From NCBI GenBank assembly GCA_910575245.1, contig CAJTEN010000018.1:1-64000 (forward strand): a stretch of DNA of 64,000 bases, in the 5' to 3' direction. The DNA is from Clostridia bacterium (lineage in GTDB: Bacteria > Bacillota > Clostridia > Lachnospirales > Lachnospiraceae). The notes beneath the pieces were generated by a model. It saw nothing but the letters and a program-made list of their open reading frames with translations. It did no database searches and was not told the DNA's origin. Position numbers and translations under genes: made by a program. How positions within the stretch are numbered: position 1 is the stretch's first letter; every line of letters starts with the position of its first letter. Below, one piece after another: positions 17,283 through 26,412 of this stretch.

Positions 17283-18224
17283 ATGAACAAGACAGACAAA
17301 ATTTATGTGGCAGGACACAGAGGACTGGTAGGAAGTGCGATTGTGAGGAATCTGGAGGAAAAGGGTTACGGCAATGTCATAGGACGTACGCACAGAGAGC
17401 TTGATCTGACAAACCAGCAGGCAGTCAGGGAGTTCTTTGAGGCGGAGAAGCCGGATGTGGTCGTACTGGCGGCGGCAAAGGTTGGCGGCATTAACGCCAA
17501 CAATACAGCTCCGGCAGAGTTTGCTTACGAGAATATGCAGATCCAGTGCAATGTGATCAATTGCTGCCATGTGTATCATGTCAAAAAGCTGCTGTTTCTG
17601 GGCAGTACCTGTATTTATCCTAAGATGGCGCCCCAGCCGATACCGGAGGATGCCCTCCTGACGGGACCGCTTGAGGAGACCAATGAAGCTTATGCGATTG
17701 CTAAGATTGCAGGACTTGAAATGTGCAAGTTCTTTAAGAGACAGTATGGGGATGATTTTATCAGCTGCATGCCTACTAATCTTTACGGGCCGTATGACAA
17801 TTATGACCTGCAGGGATCTCATGTTATGCCGGCGATGATCCGTAAATTCCATGAAGCCATGGTAAAAGGAGATTCTACGGTAGAACTGTGGGGAACCGGA
17901 ACCCCTCTCAGAGAATTTCTGTATGTGGATGATATGGCGGATGCCTGTGTATTCTTGCTGGAAAACTACAGTGGGGAGCAGCATATGAATATAGGTACGG
18001 GGAAAGAAGTCACGATCAAAGAGCTTGCCCGTACTGTGCAGAAGGTAGTGGGATATCAGGGCGAGATCGTATGGAATAAGGATATGCCTGACGGCACGCC
18101 GCGCAAATTGACAGACGTGACCAAGCTTCATGGACTGGGATGGCAGCATAAGGTAGAGCTGGAAGAAGGCGTGCGGCTTGCCTATGAATGGTTTAAAGAA
18201 AATGTAGATTCCGCCAGACTTTAG
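17283..18224 (+). CDS. fcl: GDP-L-fucose synthase (epimerase/reductase)
   Basis: A 313-residue SDR enzyme that epimerises and reduces the Gmd product to GDP-L-fucose using NADPH. Seen are [17 protein letters not shown] at the N-terminus, the family sequences [11 protein letters not shown] and LGSTCIYPK, and the catalytic YAIAK (Tyr137, Lys141). GGAGGAG lies about 10 bases upstream. With gmd it shows that this strain makes fucose nucleotide de novo for surface glycan, rather than by salvage. Confidence 0.96.
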   Translation: MNKTDKIYVAGHRGLVGSAIVRNLEEKGYGNVIGRTHRELDLTNQQAVREFFEAEKPDVVVLAAAKVGGINANNTAPAEFAYENMQIQCNVINCCHVYHVKKLLFLGSTCIYPKMAPQPIPEDALLTGPLEETNEAYAIAKIAGLEMCKFFKRQYGDDFISCMPTNLYGPYDNYDLQGSHVMPAMIRKFHEAMVKGDSTVELWGTGTPLREFLYVDDMADACVFLLENYSGEQHMNIGTGKEVTIKELARTVQKVVGYQGEIVWNKDMPDGTPRKLTDVTKLHGLGWQHKVELEEGVRLAYEWFKENVDSARL

Positions 18225-18333
18225 ACGGGCGATGCCTTACTATTTACAGCGAGTTGACAGTTTGCTATGATGTAGTTAGATGAAGAAACTACACTAACAA
18301 TTTGGTTTGATTCGCAAAGGAGTAAGAGAGGTA

Positions 18334-18714
18334 ATGATAGAAGGAAGTACAGTAACCAAGCGGGAACTGGAGCAGGCTATCTCCGGTTTCATGTTGGAAC
18401 TTGGTATCCCTGCGCACTTGAGAGGCTATCAATATTTAAGAAGTGCAGTAGAAATGTGTGCGGAGGATATGGAATTAGTAGGCAGCGTTACTAAGCTATT
18501 GTATCCGGATCTGGCGAAAAAGCATAAGACAACGGATCAGAAGATCGAGCGTGCCATTCGAAATGCAATCGAAGTGTCATGGGAGAGAGGCAACGGAGTC
18601 TTATTTGAAGAGTTGTTTGGTTACGGGAATTCGGTTGAATACAGCCGACCTACAAACAGTGAGTATATCGCGGCGGTGGCAGATTATATCCGTTTGGAAT
18701 ACGAGTTAATATAG
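18334..18714 (+). CDS. Stand-alone Spo0A C-terminal DNA-binding domain protein
   Basis: A 126-residue protein made almost entirely of the Spo0A sigma-A-activator domain: LRSAVEMCAEDMELVGSVTKLLYPDLAKKHKTT is the recognisable helix region, followed by KIERAIRNAIEVSWERGN, which in Spo0A contacts DNA and dimerises. There is no receiver domain, so phosphorylation cannot control it directly. The start at 18334 is chosen for GAGAGG just upstream. It occupies its own unit between fcl and a strong terminator, and may read Spo0A-box-like sites to tie polysaccharide expression to growth phase; that role is inferred. Confidence 0.88.
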   Translation: MIEGSTVTKRELEQAISGFMLELGIPAHLRGYQYLRSAVEMCAEDMELVGSVTKLLYPDLAKKHKTTDQKIERAIRNAIEVSWERGNGVLFEELFGYGNSVEYSRPTNSEYIAAVADYIRLEYELI

Positions 18715-18777
18715 TTGTTTCCCATGAGGATAATGACAGGCAAAACGTCTCGCAAAATATTGACCATGAATAGTAAC

Positions 18778-18806
18778 AGGAAGAGATACGTCTCTTCCTT
18801 TTTTTG
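18778..18806 (+). terminator. Rho-independent terminator after the Spo0A-C gene
   Basis: A perfect 9-bp stem AGGAAGAGA/TCTCTTCCT with loop TACG is followed by T7. It separates the regulator from the glycosyltransferase genes, implying a new promoter before 18868. Confidence 0.92.
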
Positions 18807-18867
18807 TTGAATTATGCTAAAATCATGATAGTTTGTATGCTATGAAAGGGAAAATACGGTATTATAC

Positions 18868-19797
18868 ATGAAATTACTCAGCGTTATAGTCCCCTGCTAC
18901 AATGAAGAAGAGAATGTCAGGGATTTTTATGATGAGCTGTTTAAGAACGAGTCTTTCTTTCAGCAGAAAGAAATAGAAGTAGAAGTGATCTATGTGGATG
19001 ACGGTTCCAGGGATAAGACTGTGGAGGAGGTCAGGAAGCTGCACGAGGAGGACAACAGGGTGCATATGGTATCCTTCTCCAGGAATTTCGGCAAGGAAGC
19101 GGCTATTTATGCGGGACTGCAGAAAGCCAGAGGAGACCTGGTGGTTATGATGGATGCGGACCTGCAGGATCCGCCGTCGCTTTTGCCGGATATGTATGGA
19201 TATATTGAGGAAGGCTATGACTCTGTGGCCACAAGACGTGTCACAAGGAAAGGCGAGCCTCCCGTCAGATCCTTTTTTGCCAGAATGTTCTACCGGATTA
19301 TGAATAAGATATCCAGGACGGAGATCGTTGACGGCGCCAGAGATTACAGGCTTATGACCAGGCAGGTGGTGGATGCCATTCTGTCCATGACAGAATATAA
19401 TCGGTTTACCAAAGGAATATTCGGCTGGGTCGGTTATGAGACCAAGTGGCTGGAATATGAGAATATAGAGCGCAGGAAAGGCGAGACGAAGTGGTCTTTC
19501 TGGAAACTGTTCCTGTATTCGCTGGAAGGTATTACCGCTTTTTCCACAGTGCCGCTTACGATGGCAGCATTGCTGGGGGCATTGTTTTGTGTGCTGGCCT
19601 TCGGTATGATCGTTTTTATCATTGTCAAGACGTTAATTTTCGGCGATCCTACGTCCGGCTGGCCCTCACTGGTATGTATTATTATGCTGGTCAGCGGTGT
19701 ACAGCTGTTTTGTCTTGGCATCGTAGGGCAATACTTATCCAAGACCTATATGGAAGTGAAGAAGCGGCCCATTTATCTTGTGAAAGAGGATATCTGA
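18868..19797 (+). CDS. GtrB/DPM1-like family 2 glycosyltransferase
   Basis: A 309-residue enzyme: GT-A domain with VIVPCYNEEENV, YVDDGSRDKT and the DxD-region MDADLQDPP, then two C-terminal membrane helices (about 230-255 and 265-295). This is the architecture of enzymes that load a sugar from its nucleotide donor onto undecaprenyl phosphate at the inner face of the membrane; product then serves GT-C transferases, of which two candidates are in this locus (15334 and 30059). The next gene overlaps its stop by one base, so translation is coupled. Confidence 0.92.
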   Translation: MKLLSVIVPCYNEEENVRDFYDELFKNESFFQQKEIEVEVIYVDDGSRDKTVEEVRKLHEEDNRVHMVSFSRNFGKEAAIYAGLQKARGDLVVMMDADLQDPPSLLPDMYGYIEEGYDSVATRRVTRKGEPPVRSFFARMFYRIMNKISRTEIVDGARDYRLMTRQVVDAILSMTEYNRFTKGIFGWVGYETKWLEYENIERRKGETKWSFWKLFLYSLEGITAFSTVPLTMAALLGALFCVLAFGMIVFIIVKTLIFGDPTSGWPSLVCIIMLVSGVQLFCLGIVGQYLSKTYMEVKKRPIYLVKEDI

Positions 19798-20600
19798 TGA
19801 AAGAATTGGTCAGTATTATTGTGCCGGTATACCGGGCGGAGGCGTATCTTGCAGAGACGATTGCCATGATCCAGGCACAGACGTGGCAGGAATGGGAATT
19901 ATTATTGATAGATGACTGTTCGCCGGACAATAGTGTGGAAGTGATCCGGAATTCCCTGACACGGGATAACGGACGGCAGGGGAGCGCTTCCGTGGAGGAA
20001 TACACTGGCGCCGGAGGGCAGAGGATCGCACTGGTTCGCAAGGAGAACAATGAGGGGGCGGCGAGCGCCCGCAATACCGGTCTTGCGCTGGCGCAGGGCA
20101 GATACATTGCCTTTTTGGATGCGGATGATGTATGGTTTCCGAATAAGCTGGAGAGAGAATTGGCGTTTATGAGGAGTAAGGGTGCGGGCTTTGTGTTTAC
20201 GGCATATGAGTTTGGGGACGGGCAGGCCGAACCTACCGGCAAAGTGGTACATGTACCTGCGGAGCTTACTTACAGAAAGGCATTGTCCAGAACCGTAATC
20301 TTTACCACAACGGTTCTGTTTGACAGAGAGATCATACCGGCAGAACTGATGCGGATGCCGGAGGTGGAAAGCGAAGATACTGCCACATGGTGGCAGATCC
20401 TGCGGGCCGGGTATACGGCATACGGATTGGACGAGGTTCTGGCAATTTACAGAAGACCGGCCCAGTCGCTGTCTTCGAATAAGCTGACGGCGGTCAGGCG
20501 GATCTGGAATCTGTACCGGAGACAGGAGAAGCTGTCTGTACTGTCCGGTGCGCGGTATTTCATTATGTGGGCATATCGGGCGACTATGCGGCGGTTATAA
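19797..20600 (+). CDS. Family 2 glycosyltransferase
   Basis: A 267-residue GT-A enzyme with SIIVPVYRAEAYLAETI at the start, LLIDDCSPDNS and the metal-binding FLDADDVWFPNK. No membrane helices, so it acts on lipid-linked glycan at the cytoplasmic face. The start at 19797 overlaps the preceding stop (TGATG), a standard coupling junction. Acceptor and sugar cannot be read from sequence. A large out-of-frame upstream extension exists but lies within the previous gene. Confidence 0.9.
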   Translation: MKELVSIIVPVYRAEAYLAETIAMIQAQTWQEWELLLIDDCSPDNSVEVIRNSLTRDNGRQGSASVEEYTGAGGQRIALVRKENNEGAASARNTGLALAQGRYIAFLDADDVWFPNKLERELAFMRSKGAGFVFTAYEFGDGQAEPTGKVVHVPAELTYRKALSRTVIFTTTVLFDREIIPAELMRMPEVESEDTATWWQILRAGYTAYGLDEVLAIYRRPAQSLSSNKLTAVRRIWNLYRRQEKLSVLSGARYFIMWAYRATMRRL

Positions 20601-20660
20601 AATGAGAATGGACATAATATGCAGAGAACTTAAGGTCATAGATACAGATGAGGTATGTTG

Positions 20661-22037
20661 ATGAAGCGCATAGAATCTTTGAAAAGATTGATCATATTAC
20701 AGCTGTCCTTGATCGGGCTGCTGGTTCATACGGGAGTTTATGCATATTTCTGGTTTAAGGAATATTATCCGTATCTGAAGTATCACGGACATGCCAATTT
20801 TTATTTCAGGGGGCATGTTCTGATCATATTGATTTATTTTGTATTGCTGCTGTTTTTTGCCAGTACCTATGGTGTGCTGAAGATAGGATATTTAAAACCC
20901 ATCGATGTGTTCATATCGGAGTTTTTTTCGCTGTTACTGGCCAATGTGCTTTCTTATTTTCAGATCTCCCTGATGGCGAACTGGGTCGTTATGGTCAGGC
21001 CGATTGCAGCGGCTATGGTTATTCAGACGGTCTTCTCCATCGTATGGGTGTATGTGTGTAATACCTGTTATTTCAGGGTATTTCCGCCCAGGGAGCTTCT
21101 GATTGTCTATGGGGAAAGGCCTATTGATGATATTGTGGCCAAGTTTGAGTCCCGGAAGGAGAAATATAAGATCGTTAACGGCATCAATATCTCGGAAGGT
21201 ATTGAGAGTGTCAGGAAAGAAATAGGGAAAGATTACGGTGCAGTGGTTCTGTGGGATATTCCGGCGGCAGACAGAAATCATCTGCTGAAGTACTGCTACA
21301 GCCGTTCTGTCCGGGTCTACATGATGCCGAAGATATCGGATGTTCTGGTTAAAGGGGCAACACAGCTGCATTTGTTTGATACGCCGATCTATCTGACGAG
21401 AGAGTATGCGCTTAAGATAGAGCAGCGGATCGCCAAGAGAGCGATTGACCTGATCTGTTCGCTGCTTCTGCTGGTGATTGCTTCTCCCTTCATGCTGGTC
21501 ACGGCAATAGCAATCAAACTGTATGACGGCGGACCGGTATTCTATAAGCAGATCAGATGTACCCTTGGACAGAGAGAATTCTACATCATGAAATTCAGAA
21601 GCATGCGGGTGGACGCGGAGAAGGATGGCGTGGCGCGGCTTGCCTCCAAGAACGATTCCCGCATTACGCCGATCGGGAGATTTATCCGCGCTACCCGGAT
21701 CGACGAACTGCCGCAGCTTCTTAATATTTTAAAAGGGGATATGTCTTTTATCGGTCCCAGGCCGGAAAGACCGGAGATTATAGCCCAGTATCTGGAGGAC
21801 ATGCCGGAGTTCGCCTTCAGGATGAAGGTGAAGGCGGGTCTTGCGGGATATGCACAGGTGTACGGCAAGTACAACACGACACCCTATGATAAGCTGAAGC
21901 TGGATCTTACTTATATTGAGCAGTATTCGGTGTGGCTGGATTTAAAGCTGATGCTTCTGACGTTAAAGATCCTGATCAAGCCGGAAAGCACGGAGGGTGT
22001 GGACGGCACGCAGATTACGGCGGCCAGGAAGAAGTAG
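20661..22037 (+). CDS. Polyprenyl glycosylphosphotransferase (initiating sugar transferase)
   Basis: A 458-residue WbaP/CpsE-type enzyme that starts each repeat unit by moving a sugar-1-phosphate to undecaprenyl phosphate. Residues ~1-150 hold four membrane helices, ~150-250 a soluble nucleotide-binding-like domain, then a fifth helix (RAIDLICSLLLLVIASPFML) and the catalytic domain with KFRSMRVDAE, RIDELPQLLNILKGDMSFIGPRP (written here in family order) and KAGLAGYAQVYG. GATGAGG 7 bases upstream supports 20661 over the ATG at 20655. It defines the locus as a Wzy-dependent polysaccharide system. Confidence 0.94.
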   Translation: MKRIESLKRLIILQLSLIGLLVHTGVYAYFWFKEYYPYLKYHGHANFYFRGHVLIILIYFVLLLFFASTYGVLKIGYLKPIDVFISEFFSLLLANVLSYFQISLMANWVVMVRPIAAAMVIQTVFSIVWVYVCNTCYFRVFPPRELLIVYGERPIDDIVAKFESRKEKYKIVNGINISEGIESVRKEIGKDYGAVVLWDIPAADRNHLLKYCYSRSVRVYMMPKISDVLVKGATQLHLFDTPIYLTREYALKIEQRIAKRAIDLICSLLLLVIASPFMLVTAIAIKLYDGGPVFYKQIRCTLGQREFYIMKFRSMRVDAEKDGVARLASKNDSRITPIGRFIRATRIDELPQLLNILKGDMSFIGPRPERPEIIAQYLEDMPEFAFRMKVKAGLAGYAQVYGKYNTTPYDKLKLDLTYIEQYSVWLDLKLMLLTLKILIKPESTEGVDGTQITAARKK

Positions 22038-22118
22038 ATGACAGTCAGGGAGATGACTTGTCATGGGGCGTTTGTGCCGAGGCGGCCATGGATTACAAGT
22101 ATGGGAGAATGATAACAT

Positions 22119-23081
22119 ATGCGGAAGATCAGATATGCTGATGCAGGCATGGATATGAAGAAACTGGCGCTTTGCTTTGCGGGAAAGCTGTGGATGGTAC
22201 TGCTTGCCGCACTGGTCGGCGGGGGACTGGGCGGTGCAATCCGCATGGCAGCGAATATTGTGCCGGAGGCAGAACGGGAATATCAGGCGATGTCCAAGGT
22301 ATATCTGGATTTCGCCGCAGATGAGACAGGAGAAGTGTACCAGGAATATAACGGATATACATGGAATGATCTTATGGCAACCGATCCGATCCTGGATGTC
22401 ACCATGCAGTATCTGCCGGGAGATTATACCAGAGAGGAAGTGGCGGCGGCAGTAAGGGCGGAGATTCTTTCTGACCTGAGGCTGTTGACGGTTACGGTTA
22501 CAACCCATGACGCGGACAGCTGTAACGCCATTCTCAAGGCGGCAGGGCAGTCCCTGGTGGACCGCGGGGAGTCGGCGAAGGAGTTCAGGCAGATTCAGGT
22601 GATTCAGACAACGCAGGCTGATCTGGTTGTGGCGGATGCAAGACTGATGCAGGCGGTCATACTTGGTCTGGTGATAGCAGTGGCGGCGGTGATTCTGGGA
22701 ATACTGCTTGGATATGTGCTGGATGACCGCATTATGGTGGCAGCTGATTTAAGGCAGGTGACGGACGTAGTGTTTGTCGGTTATGACGGCGCAGGCGGGC
22801 GTCTGGAAGCGGATTATCAGGCAAGCCTGGCATATTTGAGACAGACAGAAGGTGAGATAACGCTACTTCCCCTGCAGCAGAAGGAGACAATATCTGAGGA
22901 AACATGGCAGAAACTGTGTGCGGCAGAGGGCGTGGTGCTTACAGTGCCCTATGGACGGATGCATGCGGCTTATCTGGATTATGTGATAGAACAGCTGCGT
23001 GTCAGGCAGTGCACCCTGGCAGGCGTAGCCATAGGCGGTGCAGACAGGAAGTTCCTGGGCAGATATTACGGCGGAATATAG
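22119..23081 (+). CDS. Wzz-like polysaccharide co-polymerase / chain-length protein
   Basis: A 320-residue protein with a short N-terminal cytoplasmic tail, a first membrane helix (KLWMVLLAALVGGGLGGAI), a ~130-residue extracellular helical domain and a second helix (MQAVILGLVIAVAAVILGILLGYV). After it comes a ~110-residue cytoplasmic domain that ends like the BY-kinase fold (GVVLTVPYGRMH, then LRVRQCTLAGVAIGG) but shows no Walker A P-loop and no tyrosine cluster. It should set chain length with the EpsG polymerase. No separate Wze/CpsD kinase is encoded in the window. Confidence 0.8.
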   Translation: MRKIRYADAGMDMKKLALCFAGKLWMVLLAALVGGGLGGAIRMAANIVPEAEREYQAMSKVYLDFAADETGEVYQEYNGYTWNDLMATDPILDVTMQYLPGDYTREEVAAAVRAEILSDLRLLTVTVTTHDADSCNAILKAAGQSLVDRGESAKEFRQIQVIQTTQADLVVADARLMQAVILGLVIAVAAVILGILLGYVLDDRIMVAADLRQVTDVVFVGYDGAGGRLEADYQASLAYLRQTEGEITLLPLQQKETISEETWQKLCAAEGVVLTVPYGRMHAAYLDYVIEQLRVRQCTLAGVAIGGADRKFLGRYYGGI

Positions 23082-23128
23082 CGGATGCGGGAACAGAAGA
23101 TAGAACGAAATCAGGAGAAGCATACAGA

Positions 23129-23914
23129 ATGGCGGGTAAAATACAGCTGCTGGTATCGGCGGTGAATCAGGATGCAGCCGCACTGGCGGAACAAATGAAT
23201 ATCTGTACGGATGCAGTGATTGTGAATCAATGTGACCGGTACGGCTATGAAGAGATCATGTTGCGAGGGCACAGGATACAGGTGTTTTCCATGGCCGAGA
23301 GAGGCGTCGGGCTAAGCCGCAATACAGCGCTTCTGCATGCCGATGCACAGATTTGTGTCTTCTCAGACGAAGATATTGTACTGCAGCCTGATTACGCAGA
23401 GCAGGTCGGCAGGGCATATGATGCACTGCCGGATGCAGATATGATCTTGTTCAATGTGCAGGTGGCGCCTGCCAGGCGTACCTACTGGAATGAGGATATT
23501 CACCGGATCAATTACCGGAATTACGGGCGGTATCCGGCATACAGCATTACGGCCAGACAGAAGGCGTTACGCCGCGCCAATGTGTACTATTCGCTTCTCT
23601 TCGGCGGCGGCGCCAGATACAGCAACGGGGAGGACAGCCTGTTTCTGAAGGATTGTCTGAAAGCAGGCTTGCGGATTTATTCCCATACCGTATGTATCGG
23701 GGAAGAGAAAGAGAGGGAGTCCACGTGGTTCAGCGGATACCATGAGAAATTTTTCCGGGATCGGGGCGTTCTTTATCATTATCTGTACGGCAGGCTGGCT
23801 CTGCCGTTGTCCTTCCGCTTTCTGTGGGTGCACAGACAGGAGATGTGCAGGGAGATACCGCTGAAACAGGCTTATCGGTGGATGAAGGACGGAGTGAAAG
23901 AAGCGCGGGCATGA
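23129..23914 (+). CDS. Family 2 (GT-A) glycosyltransferase
   Basis: A 261-residue cytoplasmic protein with the compact start KIQLLVSAVNQD, a second strand VIVNQCD, the region GVGLSRNTALLHADAQ and the metal site FSDEDIVL. This is the short glycosyltransferase family A group common in Lachnospiraceae capsule loci. The start at 23129 has CAGGAG upstream; the same frame stays open further upstream but lies inside the Wzz-like gene. It is likely an elongating transferase. Confidence 0.85.
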   Translation: MAGKIQLLVSAVNQDAAALAEQMNICTDAVIVNQCDRYGYEEIMLRGHRIQVFSMAERGVGLSRNTALLHADAQICVFSDEDIVLQPDYAEQVGRAYDALPDADMILFNVQVAPARRTYWNEDIHRINYRNYGRYPAYSITARQKALRRANVYYSLLFGGGARYSNGEDSLFLKDCLKAGLRIYSHTVCIGEEKERESTWFSGYHEKFFRDRGVLYHYLYGRLALPLSFRFLWVHRQEMCREIPLKQAYRWMKDGVKEARA

Positions 23915-23963
23915 AAGCGGCCCGAGGCAAAGCTTAGGAAGCGGAAAGGATAAGCGGCATTCA

Positions 23964-25163
23964 ATGATTCTGTATATCACGGTAGCGGCGGTTACGGCGC
24001 TCTTGGCCGGTATGGTAAACTGCAGGCCGGCGATACAACCTTATAGGATGACAAGGCAGCAGATGTGTAACCGTATCTGTCTTTTTACCGTATTTCTGAT
24101 TCTGTTTGCCTTGTCTGCGTGCAGGCTGAACGTGGGGAATGACTATGCCAAATACGTGGAATTCATGCACTTGGTCAATTGCAACGCTTATGTGCCCACG
24201 GAAGTAGGTTTTAATCTGCTCGTCAAGCTGCTCTACGGGCTGTCGGGTTACGAGAATTATTTGCTGGTGTTTGCGGTATATGCGTTTACCACGGTTGGCA
24301 TATTCCTGCTGGCCATGTATGAGCAGAGCGAAGATTTCCCGCTGACATTCTTCCTTTTTATGGCGCTGGGGTATTATTTCCAGACCTTCAGCACGGTGCG
24401 GTATTATCTGGCGCTGGCGCTGGCGCTATATTCCATGAAATTCGTATTGCGCAGACAGTGGGTCAGATTCATACTTCTGATCCTGCTGGGAGCCGCCTTT
24501 CACAAATCTCTTCTGGTGGTGATTCCACTGTATATTCTGGCGGTGCTGCCATGGAAGAAATGGCAGCTTGCTGTGGGGGCGTTGTTCTGTACTACCTTTA
24601 TCTTCTGTCAGGATTTCTATCTTAAGCTGGTGATTATGCTGTATCCGACTTATGAGGATACGGAATATCTGGAGGGCGGTACCAGCTATATCAATATTAT
24701 GAGATGTATGGCGGTACTTATCCTGGCAGGAATCGTATTTCTGACACAGAAGTACGGCAAGAAAGCTTGCCGGGAAGCTCCACGCACTCACTGCGCTGAG
24801 CGTACACGCGTCATGCAGCTTGTATTTGATTCCGGCGGTTCCGGCAGCTGCAGCAAAGAAATGCACTTTTATTTCTATTTAAACCTGGGAGCGCTTGTAT
24901 TGTATGTATTCTGTTCTTTCCTGCCAATCATATCCCGCATCGGCTATTATCTTACGGTGAGCCATATCCTGTATCTGCCGGCGCTGCTTAAGCAGGTGGA
25001 GAATGAGAGGCAGCGGAAAGTGCTGCGTGCCGGGATTCTTATGGCGGCAGTTTTATATTTCGCCGTCTATATGGGCAGGGCGGACAATGACGGAACACTG
25101 ATCCTGCCGTATAAGACGTTTTTTTTCCATGATATGGTTAATATTTTATCGGATGTTAATTGA
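23964..25163 (+). CDS. EpsG-family polysaccharide polymerase
   Basis: A 399-residue integral membrane protein with about ten helices. EpsG family marks are CRLNVGNDYAKYVEFMHLV after the second helix, the periplasmic TEVGFNLLVKLLY, and SDFSTVRYYLALAL-type sequence (here TFSTVRYYLALALALYS). It joins repeat units outside the membrane. Residues ~268-305 form an unusually polar, cysteine- and arginine-containing loop (DNA 24770-24870) that looks foreign to the family and could be an insertion. The tandem hairpin repeat starts 20 bases after its stop. Confidence 0.88.
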   Translation: MILYITVAAVTALLAGMVNCRPAIQPYRMTRQQMCNRICLFTVFLILFALSACRLNVGNDYAKYVEFMHLVNCNAYVPTEVGFNLLVKLLYGLSGYENYLLVFAVYAFTTVGIFLLAMYEQSEDFPLTFFLFMALGYYFQTFSTVRYYLALALALYSMKFVLRRQWVRFILLILLGAAFHKSLLVVIPLYILAVLPWKKWQLAVGALFCTTFIFCQDFYLKLVIMLYPTYEDTEYLEGGTSYINIMRCMAVLILAGIVFLTQKYGKKACREAPRTHCAERTRVMQLVFDSGGSGSCSKEMHFYFYLNLGALVLYVFCSFLPIISRIGYYLTVSHILYLPALLKQVENERQRKVLRAGILMAAVLYFAVYMGRADNDGTLILPYKTFFFHDMVNILSDVN

Positions 25164-25183
25164 TATTTGTTGTATAATAAGAC

Positions 25184-25448
25184 ATGGAGTTGTACAAAGG
25201 CGTCAAAAGACGCCGCCTAAGTACAACTAGACCATGTCTGGGAGAATTCGAAAAGCATGAATTCTCCGTGAGTTGTGCAAGGAGTTTTGATTAGTAAAGT
25301 ATGAGTTGTACAAAGGCGTCAAAAGACGCCGCCTAAGTACAACTAAACCATGTCTGGGAGAATTCGAAAAGCATGAATTCTCCGTGGGCTGTGCAAGGAG
25401 TTTTGATTAGTAAAGTATGGAGCTGTACTAAGGCGTCAAAAGACGCCA
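25184..25448. repeat. Tandem 116-bp hairpin repeat (two full copies and a partial third)
   Basis: Unit 1 (about 25187-25302) and unit 2 (25303-25419) differ at about three positions; a third copy stops after ~29 bases at 25448. Each unit folds twice: AGTTGTAC/GTACAACT enclosing GGCGTC-AAAA-GACGCC, and a perfect 9-bp stem GGAGAATTC/GAATTCTCC. The first hairpin core also occurs, inverted, in the terminator at 63622-63648. It lies between the polymerase and the next transferase gene and could act as a processing, pausing or attenuation element. Confidence 0.85.
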
Positions 25449-25466
25449 ATGGCGGGGGGATGGGAT

Positions 25467-26345
25467 ATGACCTTCAGCATTATAGTGGTCTGTCTGAATG
25501 CGGGAATCAGGCTGCATGATACGGTGGAAAGTATCCGCAGACAGACGGAGGAAGATTATGAGATTATCGTGAAAGACGGCATCTCCGAAGACAAGATTAC
25601 GACAGGTTATCTGAGTAAGCTGGAGAGAGAAAGTGCGGCGGATGGCCGGATCAGGGTGTACCGGCATGATAAGGATTCAGGTATCTATGATGCTATGAAT
25701 CAGGCTGTAAAATATTGCAGAGGGGATTACATTTTTTTCCTGAACTGCGGGGACCGTTTCTATGATGATCAGGTCCTGGCAAGAGTCAGGGAACAGATTG
25801 AGCAGTGTGAGAATAGCTGTAAGGAAGTTTTGCGAGGTGGGCAGAGGAGGAAAGAGACTGGTGCCGCTGCCGATAAAGCCCCCTGCATTTTCTATGGGAA
25901 TATATGTGAATATCTGACCGGCACGATGGTTCAGTCTAATCCGGTAATCGATGATTTTGCCTGTTACCGGAACCTGCCCTGTCATCAGGCCTGTTTCTAT
26001 GCGGCGGCGCTTCTGAGAGAGAGAGCCTTTGATACGGGATACCGCGTACGCGCCGATTACGAGCATTTTCTGTGGTGCCGTTACATAGGTGGCGCCAGAA
26101 CCGTCTATATGCCTGTGACTGTGGCTCTCTACGAAGGGGGAGGCTTCTCGGAAACAAAGGTAAATAAGAGAAGGTCGAAGCAGGAACATAAAGAGATTGT
26201 GCTGAAATATATGCCTGGGAGACAGGTGTTTTGGTACCGGATGATCATGCTGCTGACGTTGGCGCCGCTTCGGACGTGGATCGCCGGTAATCCTGCTATG
26301 GCGGGTATCTATCAGTCAGTCAAGAAGAGAGTATATAAGGCGTAA
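25467..26345 (+). CDS. WcaA-like family 2 glycosyltransferase
   Basis: A 292-residue GT-A enzyme with FSIIVVCLNAGIRLHDT, EIIVKDGISEDKT-type sequence, DSGIYDAMNQAVKYCRGDY and FLNCGDRFYDD, which is the usual replacement for the DxD motif in this subgroup. The start at 25467 has a run GGGGGGATGG upstream; an in-frame ATG at 25449 sits inside the last copy of the tandem repeat, so the repeat abuts the translation signal. Cytoplasmic and probably adds one residue of the repeat unit. Confidence 0.88.
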   Translation: MTFSIIVVCLNAGIRLHDTVESIRRQTEEDYEIIVKDGISEDKITTGYLSKLERESAADGRIRVYRHDKDSGIYDAMNQAVKYCRGDYIFFLNCGDRFYDDQVLARVREQIEQCENSCKEVLRGGQRRKETGAAADKAPCIFYGNICEYLTGTMVQSNPVIDDFACYRNLPCHQACFYAAALLRERAFDTGYRVRADYEHFLWCRYIGGARTVYMPVTVALYEGGGFSETKVNKRRSKQEHKEIVLKYMPGRQVFWYRMIMLLTLAPLRTWIAGNPAMAGIYQSVKKRVYKA

Positions 26346-26412
26346 GTATTTCGGGATGCGTACACCATATTACATTAACGATGAGCCAGAAAGGCTCGGA
26401 AAAGGGGGAAAC

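Noticed and set aside
25184..25448. Possible CRISPR array because of regular repeats
   Set aside because: The whole 116-base unit is repeated without variable spacers, there are only two full copies, and no cas gene is near.
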